Source: Clostridiales bacterium
Lineage (GTDB): Bacteria > Bacillota > Clostridia > Christensenellales > Aristaeellaceae
Assembly (NCBI GenBank): GCA_012728815.1
Contig: JAAYEI010000019.1
Location: forward strand, 1-42,467
Reading direction: 5' to 3'
Length of the DNA stretch: 42,467 nt
Shown here: positions 37,572 through 42,467 of the stretch, piece by piece
Numbering within the stretch: position 1 is the stretch's first letter
Layout of the letters: every line of letters begins with the position of its first letter
Made by a program: the position numbers and the translations under genes
Notes under the pieces: generated by a model
Told to the model about the DNA's origin: nothing
Databases searched by the model: none
Seen by the model: the letters and a program-made list of their open reading frames with translations, nothing else

Positions 37572-38717
37572 TTACTTGAGGGTCATGATCTCCTCGTTCC
37601 AGCGCTCGTTGAACACGTCGCCCAGGGTGCCGATGGACATGAAGGCGAAGTTCTCCACCTTCAGGTCCTTCACCAGGTCCTTGTCGGCGGAATCAATCAG
37701 CTCGGGGTTGATGACCGGGATGGCCTTCATGTTCTCCAGCGCGATCTTCTGGCCGGCCGGGCTGATGACGAAGTTCATGAAGTCGTAGGCGGCCTCGCCC
37801 GCCTTGCCGATGGACAGCAGGGCCATGGACACGTCGGTGCCCGTCAGCGCGGCGTCATCCAGCTGGTACATGCGGGTGGAGGCGGGCAGGGTGCCCTTTT
37901 CAATGTTGGCGAGCACCTGGTCGGCCCAGGCGGGGATCAGGTCCACCTCCTGGTTGATCAGCAGGTCCAGGGTGCCCTGGTTCTTGGCCACGTAGACCAC
38001 GTTGCCGCCGGATTTGTACAGGTAGGGGTGGATCTCGGCCAGCCAGGCAAAGCCGGTGTCCCACTCATCTGCCCACTTGGGGTCGTTGGAGACATAGCTG
38101 CTCTTGTCCTCAATGAAGCGGTAGACGGCGGTGCGCACAAAGGCGGAGCCGGCGCCGCCGGTGGTGGGCTCATTGTAGGCGAAGCGGCCGGGGTGGTCCT
38201 TGATCCACTGGGTGAGCTCCTCCCAGGTGTGGGGCAGCTGGTCCTCGGGGATGCGCTCGGCGTCATAGGCGAAGACCACCGTGGTGCCGCGGTAGGGCAC
38301 CACCTTGTCCTGCAGCATGGAGGGCTTGAGGGTGACGTTCTGGTAGTTGGGCATCTGGTCAAAATCCAGGGTGAGGAAGATGTCCTCGCTCTTGGCCTCG
38401 TCGATGTAGCTTTGCAGGCTGGCGGTGTTCTCCGCGATCATGTCAAACTCGGTGTCCTTCTGGCCGGCCAGGTAGGCGGAGCTGACGCGGGAGAGCATGC
38501 CCTCATCCCCGGTGCCTGACAGCAGGAATTGCAGCTTCACCTCGGTCTTGGCCTCGGGCAGGGCATTGTATTTGGCAATCAGGGCATTGAACAAGTCAGC
38601 CACGTTCTGGGAGCCCGTGGTCCACAGGTTGATGACGGGCTTGTCCTCGGCCAGTGCGGCCGCGCCCAGGGAGAGCGCCAGCGCGAGCGCCAGCACAAGG
38701 GACAAGATTTTTTTCAT
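37572..38717 (-). CDS. Extracellular solute-binding protein, YnjB/polyamine/Fe3+-like
   Basis: 381 aa. Residues 1-23 form a signal peptide (MKKILSLVLALALALSLG, cut at ALA/ED) with no lipobox cysteine. The mature part has a type II binding-protein fold: INLWTTGSQNVADLFNALI, VVPYRGTTVVFAYDAE, LPHTWEELTQWIKDHPGRFA and the GGAGSAFVRTAVYRFIE segment, which recalls E. coli YnjB. The C-terminus has AAYDFMNFVISPAGQ, typical of the family. GGAGGAACC precedes the start. It binds the substrate for the neighbouring permeases. The ligand is not clear; polyamine, phosphonate, iron or thiamine-type ligands are all seen in relatives. Confidence 0.85.
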   Translation of the reverse strand: MKKILSLVLALALALSLGAAALAEDKPVINLWTTGSQNVADLFNALIAKYNALPEAKTEVKLQFLLSGTGDEGMLSRVSSAYLAGQKDTEFDMIAENTASLQSYIDEAKSEDIFLTLDFDQMPNYQNVTLKPSMLQDKVVPYRGTTVVFAYDAERIPEDQLPHTWEELTQWIKDHPGRFAYNEPTTGGAGSAFVRTAVYRFIEDKSSYVSNDPKWADEWDTGFAWLAEIHPYLYKSGGNVVYVAKNQGTLDLLINQEVDLIPAWADQVLANIEKGTLPASTRMYQLDDAALTGTDVSMALLSIGKAGEAAYDFMNFVISPAGQKIALENMKAIPVINPELIDSADKDLVKDLKVENFAFMSIGTLGDVFNERWNEEIMTLK

Positions 38718-38752
38718 GGGTTCCTCCTTTGTGTGGGTCCAGTGGTGTATTT

Positions 38753-38778
38753 CATCCGGCCCGGTCGGGCCGCGGATG
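38753..38778 (-). promoter_or_regulatory. Hairpin between ATPase and binding-protein genes
   Basis: CATCCG (38753-38758) with CGGATG (38773-38778) and GCCCG (38759-38763) with CGGGC (38766-38770) form an interrupted stem in the 65-base gap. It could insulate or process the mRNA upstream of the highly expressed binding protein. Confidence 0.45.
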
Positions 38779-38782
38779 ACCG

Positions 38783-39748
38783 TCAGCCGGCCGCGTATTC
38801 CTGCTTGCGGCCAAAGGTGAGGGCGACCGGGTCGCCCCGGCCCAGGCGCTGGGCCTGTTCATCGGTGATGAAGGCCTTGACGATGCCGTGGTCGGTGTCC
38901 ACCGTCATCTCAATGTAGTGGCCCAGCATCATGATGGTGCGCACATAGCCGTCCAGCTCGCCGCCGGTGCCGGCGGCCACCTGCACGTGCTCGGGCCGCA
39001 CGGCCAGCACCTGGGCGTCTGAAATCTTCAGGAAGTTCATCTCGCCGATGAAGTCGGCCACATAGCGGCTGCGGGGGCGGTGGTAGATTTCCTGCGGGCT
39101 GCCCACCTGCTCGATGGAGCCCTTGTTCATCACAATCACCCGGTCGCTCAGCGCCATGGCCTCCTCCTGGTCGTGGGTGACAAAGGCCACGGTGATGTTC
39201 AGGTCGGTCTGGGTTTTGCGCAGCTCCTCGCGCATCTGCTGGCGGATCTTGGCATCCAGGGCCGAGAAGGGCTCGTCCAGCAGCAGCACCTCCGGCTCCA
39301 GCAGCAGGGCGCGGGCGATGGCGATGCGCTGCTGCTGGCCCCCGGACATCTGCCCGGGGTACTTGCTTTCCATGCCGGTCATCTTGACCAGCTCCAGCAT
39401 CTGACGGATGCGCCGCTCCCGCTCCGGGCGGGGCACCTTGCGCAGCTTCAGGCCAAAGGCCAGGTTGTCATACACCCGCATGTGAGGCCAGAGGTTGTAG
39501 CTTTGGAACACCATGGCGGTGGGGCGCTTCTCCGGCGGCAGGTGGATGATGGACTGGCCGTTGATGCGGATGTCGCCGCCATCGCAGTCCAGAAAGCCGC
39601 CGATGGTGCGCAGGATGGTGGTCTTGCCGCAGCCCGAGGGCCCCAGCAGGGTGACCAGCTCCCCCTCCTCAATGGACAGGTTGATGTCCCGCACGCCATC
39701 GCCGGTCTTGTAGAGCTTGGTCATGTTGATCAGTTCAAGCTTGCTCAA
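38783..39748 (-). CDS. ABC importer ATPase, PotA/FbpC/UgpC-like
   Basis: 321 aa, starting at TTG at 39748 with AGAGGA upstream; the next internal ATG (residue 9) would cut the first strand. It has Walker A GPSGCGKTT, Q-loop VFQSYNLWPHMRVYDN, signature MSGGQQQRIAIARALLLEPEVLLLDEPFSALDA and switch THDQEEAMALSDRVIVMNKG. After about residue 235 there is a short regulatory beta domain (LAVRPEHVQV), as in PotA/FbpC-type ATPases. It lies between the permease gene (12-base gap) and the binding-protein gene. Confidence 0.9.
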   Translation of the reverse strand: MSKLELINMTKLYKTGDGVRDINLSIEEGELVTLLGPSGCGKTTILRTIGGFLDCDGGDIRINGQSIIHLPPEKRPTAMVFQSYNLWPHMRVYDNLAFGLKLRKVPRPERERRIRQMLELVKMTGMESKYPGQMSGGQQQRIAIARALLLEPEVLLLDEPFSALDAKIRQQMREELRKTQTDLNITVAFVTHDQEEAMALSDRVIVMNKGSIEQVGSPQEIYHRPRSRYVADFIGEMNFLKISDAQVLAVRPEHVQVAAGTGGELDGYVRTIMMLGHYIEMTVDTDHGIVKAFITDEQAQRLGRGDPVALTFGRKQEYAAG

Positions 39749-39760
39749 AACACTGTCCTC

Positions 39761-40609
39761 TCAGCCCATCTTGAAGCCCTTGGCCATGGTGTCCGCCCCG
39801 ATGTACTTGCGCATCAGCAGCAGCAGGAAGAAGTTGGGGATAATCAGCAGCAGCGCGAAGACCGCGCCGGCGGTGGCGGGGAAGTCCAGGATGACGCCGT
39901 ACATCTCCGTCATCATGGTGCGCCACTGGGGCAGGCCCACAAAGAGGGTGCCCACACTCTCCCCCAGGGAGCCGATGAAGGCATAGAGCAGCGCCACCGC
40001 GATGCCCGGCCAGGCCACGGGCAGCGTGACCTGGATGAAGGTGCGCAGCGGGCTGGCGCCGGCGTCCCGCGCGGCCTCCTCCAGGTGGCGGGGCACGCTG
40101 CGGAAGGCGCCCGCCGGCAGCCAGATCATCTGCATCATGGTACCCAGCATGTGGATGAGCAGCACCCCCGGGAAGGTGCCCATCAACCCGATGCGGTAAA
40201 AGATGATGCCCATGGAGGTGTACATGCCGATTTTGGGGAAGGCGTTGCCCAGCAGGAAAAGGAACATGATCAGCTTGCGGCCCTTGAACTGGAAGCGGGC
40301 CAGCACATAGGCGGCCGGGATGCAGATCAGGAAGCTCAGGGCGGTGGAGAAGGTGGCAAACAGAAAGGAGTTGGTGATGGACACCAGGGTGTTGGGCTGG
40401 TCAAACACATAGCGCCACCAGGTGAAGCCATAGGAATTGGGCAGGATGGCAGGGAAGTTGTAGCTGTCGGCAAAGGCCAGCAGGAACATGTACATCAGCG
40501 GCCCGTAAAAAAACAGCATGAAGGCAAACAGCACCGCCAGCCCGCCCAGGCGCTTCTTCCCCAGCGCGCGGCGGATTCTTTGTGGGGGCAGGGCGGCAGC
40601 CTGTGTCAT
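39761..40609 (-). CDS. ABC importer permease (component 2)
   Basis: 282 aa, first gene of the four-gene operon. A basic start (RIRRALGKKRLGGLAVLF) precedes six hydrophobic segments. The EAA loop is HLEEAARDAGASPLRTFIQVTLPVAWPG, characteristic of the second permease of carbohydrate/iron/polyamine importers. GGAAAGG lies upstream of the ATG. No clear promoter was found in the first 150 bases upstream; candidates lie deeper in the 40.6-41.2 kb gap. Confidence 0.87.
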   Translation of the reverse strand: MTQAAALPPQRIRRALGKKRLGGLAVLFAFMLFFYGPLMYMFLLAFADSYNFPAILPNSYGFTWWRYVFDQPNTLVSITNSFLFATFSTALSFLICIPAAYVLARFQFKGRKLIMFLFLLGNAFPKIGMYTSMGIIFYRIGLMGTFPGVLLIHMLGTMMQMIWLPAGAFRSVPRHLEEAARDAGASPLRTFIQVTLPVAWPGIAVALLYAFIGSLGESVGTLFVGLPQWRTMMTEMYGVILDFPATAGAVFALLLIIPNFFLLLLMRKYIGADTMAKGFKMG

Positions 40610-40822
40610 CTGAGTACCTTTCCAAAGCTGTCAGCGTTCACGGAGGGCCTGGGGCGCACTTCTTATCGTCTTCTGTAGGGGATGAAACCCAGGCGAACCG
40701 GGTGCCATCCGGGTGCCGGTCAATTCTTGCAGAAATTGGCGGCGCGCGAGCACCCCGCCCGCCCCGTTCCCAGGCGCAACATCGTATGCCCGCATTGTAC
40801 CCGGGGGGTCGGGGAATGCGTG

Positions 40823-40843
40823 AAGCCTGGGTCAAGCCTGGGT
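40823..40843. repeat. Tandem 10-bp direct repeat in the divergent promoter region
   Basis: AAGCCTGGGT occurs twice with 11-base spacing, that is, on the same face of the DNA helix. It lies between the minus-strand ABC operon and tkt and could be a pair of regulator half-sites. Confidence 0.4.
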
Positions 40844-41073
40844 AATTTTTGGGGGCGCTGTCGATGCGCAAAGGCTGTACCAGCGGGCGCCGCTTTTGTG
40901 TGAAGCGGAACACGGGTGCTGGCGGCCTTGAAGCGGGCTGCCCGCTCCTCCGGCACTCCGCCTTTTTGCGCCCGGGTGGCGCCGGGCTGCCAGCCGAACA
41001 ACCCAACAAGCACAGCCAACAGGGCTGATGGTTTGGACTTTGGGGGAATGAACCCTGAACTATGACCGCGCGC

Positions 41074-41107
41074 CAAAGCCCCGTCCCCAGGGGCTTTGTG
41101 CTATGAT
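41074..41107 (+). promoter_or_regulatory. tkt promoter (extended -10) behind a hairpin
   Basis: CAAAGCCCC (41074-41082) and GGGGCTTTG (41090-41098) form a 9-bp stem, immediately followed by TGC-TATGAT (-10 at 41102-41107). No -35 is recognisable, which fits an extended -10 promoter. The hairpin may end upstream transcription or be an operator. Confidence 0.5.
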
Positions 41108-41179
41108 AGGGGCAGACGCCACCGGGCGGGCAAGCGCCGCGCCGGGGCAAGCGAAGATGAATCGAACAGGGGGAGCGAG

Positions 41180-42467
41180 ATGAACATTCAGGACAAAACC
41201 ATCAACACCCTGCGCATGCTGTCCGTGGACATGGTGCAGCAGGCCAACAGCGGTCACCCGGGCGCGCCCATGGGCATGGCGCCCATGGCCTACGCGCTGT
41301 GGCTGAACACCATGAAGCACGACCCTGGGCGGCCTGACTGGCCCAACCGGGACCGCTTCATCCTCTCCAACGGCCACGCCAGCGCCCTGCTGTACTCCCT
41401 GCTGCACCTGGGCGGCTACCAGGACATGACCATGGAGCAGCTGAAGAACTTCCGCCAGTGGCAATCGATCACCCCGGGGCACCCGGAGCACGGTCTGGCC
41501 GCCGGGGTGGACACCACCACCGGCCCCCTGGGCCAGGGCTTTGCCAACGCCGTGGGCTTCGCCATCGCCGAGACCATGCTGGCCGCCCGCTTCAACAGGC
41601 CCGGTTTCCCCCTGGTGGACCACCACACCTACGTGTTCGCGGGGGATGGCTGCCTGATGGAGGGCGTGGCCAGCGAGGCCGCCTCCCTGGCGGGCACCCT
41701 GAGGCTGAACAAGCTGACCGTGCTGTATGACGCCAACCAGGTGTGCATCGAGGGCCATACCGACCTGACCTTCCAGGAGGACGTGGGCGGGCGGTTCCGC
41801 GCCTATGGCTGGCAGGTCATCCAGGTGGCGGACGGCGATGACCACCGCCAGGTGCGCTTAGCGCTTGAGCAGGCCAAGGGGGCGGACAGGCCCACGCTGA
41901 TCATCTGCCCCACCACCATCGGCTTTGGCTCCGTGAGCAAGGCGGGGCACCACAGCGTGCACAGCGGGGCGCTGGGCGCGGATGAGATCAGCCGCAGCAA
42001 GGTTGCCCTGGGGATGCCGGATAAGCCCTTCCATGTGGAGCAGGCGGTGTACGACCACGCCAGGGAGTGTCTGGCCTGGGGCAAAAAGGCCCGGGAAGAC
42101 TGGGATGCCCTCCTGGCCGCCTACCAGGCCGCCCACCCGGAGCTGGCCGCGGAGTGGGCCCGGTGGCACAGCACGCTTGACGCCCGGGATCTGCTTGGTG
42201 AGGGCGGCCTGCTGCGCCAGGTGTCCGGCCTGGAGGCGCCGCGCTTCAGCAGCGGGCAGGCCATCAACGCGCTGGCCCGCCTGGTGCCCAACCTGGTGGG
42301 CGGCTCGGCCGACCTGGCCCCCTCCAACCTGTCCTACATCGAGGGCGGGGGCGACTACAGCGCGGAGAACCGCCTGGGGCGCAACCTGCGCTTCGGGGTG
42401 CGGGAGCACGCCATGGCCGCCATCTGCAACGGCATCGCCCTGCATGGGGGGCTGCGGGTGTTCTGCG
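41180..42467 (+). CDS. tkt: Transketolase, 5' part (cut by window end)
   Basis: 429 codons of an expected 650-670 are present and the frame runs off the right edge. Transketolase moves two-carbon units between sugar phosphates in the pentose-phosphate pathway. An AGGGGGAG site precedes the ATG. The ThDP domain shows H26, H66 and H101 in the active-site positions and the cofactor motif GDGCLMEG (155-162), ending DANQ rather than the usual DDN. Residues from about 345 begin the pyrimidine-binding domain (VGGSADLAPSN, then RFGVREHAMAAICNGIALHGG). It is full-length in type, not the split form of many Clostridia. Confidence 0.93.
   Translation, partial: MNIQDKTINTLRMLSVDMVQQANSGHPGAPMGMAPMAYALWLNTMKHDPGRPDWPNRDRFILSNGHASALLYSLLHLGGYQDMTMEQLKNFRQWQSITPGHPEHGLAAGVDTTTGPLGQGFANAVGFAIAETMLAARFNRPGFPLVDHHTYVFAGDGCLMEGVASEAASLAGTLRLNKLTVLYDANQVCIEGHTDLTFQEDVGGRFRAYGWQVIQVADGDDHRQVRLALEQAKGADRPTLIICPTTIGFGSVSKAGHHSVHSGALGADEISRSKVALGMPDKPFHVEQAVYDHARECLAWGKKAREDWDALLAAYQAAHPELAAEWARWHSTLDARDLLGEGGLLRQVSGLEAPRFSSGQAINALARLVPNLVGGSADLAPSNLSYIEGGGDYSAENRLGRNLRFGVREHAMAAICNGIALHGGLRVFC

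Larger units (their letters stand above)
40610..41179. other. 570-base gene-free region between ABC operon and tkt
   Basis: Open frames here lack codon bias or ribosome sites, so I call none. It contains a direct repeat AAGCCTGGGT at 40823-40832 and 40834-40843 (11-base period), a weak minus-strand TACAAT box upstream of the ABC operon, several short GC hairpins, and the tkt promoter and hairpin (41074-41107). It is a divergent promoter region and may hold a degenerate gene or a small RNA. Confidence 0.45.

Noticed and set aside
40638-41150. 170-codon minus-strand open frame in the long intergenic region
   Set aside because: Pro/Arg/Cys-rich translation, no ribosome site, no domain, and it crosses the tkt promoter.

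Overview
The window reads as a GC-rich, monoderm-type Bacillota chromosome, most likely a strictly anaerobic gut Clostridia lineage. The grounds are short A-x-A signal peptides on the solute-binding proteins, strong AGGAGG ribosome-binding sites, tRNA genes that encode CCA, and a ferredoxin-linked 2-oxoacid oxidoreductase. This is inference from style and gene content; there is no rRNA or other direct taxonomic marker. Coding density is high, and neighbouring genes in operons usually overlap by ATGA.

Left edge (1-2.7 kb): the tail of a probable Ppx/GppA-type protein, two small secreted proteins ending at a 17-bp terminator, a VOC/PhnB-type protein on the minus strand, and a broken AraC-type regulator.

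Central catabolic block (3-21.8 kb, all minus strand, transcribed right to left): a rhamnose system in two transcription blocks. Block 1 starts at a promoter near 21.75 kb and runs mutarotase rhaM, isomerase rhaA, a CUT2 ABC importer (rhaT, two permeases, rhaS) and a class II aldolase. Block 2 starts at a promoter near 14.1 kb, just downstream of a perfect consensus parS palindrome. It runs rhaB kinase, an SrlD-like short-chain dehydrogenase, a PHP-domain hydrolase and a SorE-like zinc dehydrogenase, then continues after 49 bases into a lipoyl-dependent 2-oxoacid dehydrogenase complex (E2, E3, fused E1 alpha/beta). A lipoate ligase gene with its own promoter follows. Together these genes would import L-rhamnose, isomerise and phosphorylate it, cleave or redox-convert the ketose phosphate, and oxidise a resulting 2-oxoacid to acyl-CoA.

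Energy and CoA block (22-27.1 kb): a two-gene 2-oxoacid:ferredoxin oxidoreductase, a small variant glycerophosphodiester phosphodiesterase, and a divergent two-subunit CoA-transferase. A minus-strand tRNA cluster (Arg-His-Gln) follows.

Right part (27.5-42.5 kb): a 78-aa unknown protein; a 979-aa STAND NTPase with TPR repeats and an unrecognised N-terminal region; a CNNM/HlyC-type membrane protein; a heterodimeric ABC exporter; a complete ABC importer resembling YnjBCD, Fe3+ or polyamine systems on the minus strand; a 570-base gene-free stretch; and the 5' two thirds of a transketolase gene cut by the window edge.

The observations most worth following are the parS palindrome beside the rhaB promoter, the SorE/SrlD/PHP trio inside a rhamnose operon (a possible deoxyhexitol-phosphate route), the physical link of sugar catabolism to an NAD-linked 2-oxoacid dehydrogenase in an apparent anaerobe, and the STAND protein with its curved-DNA promoter.
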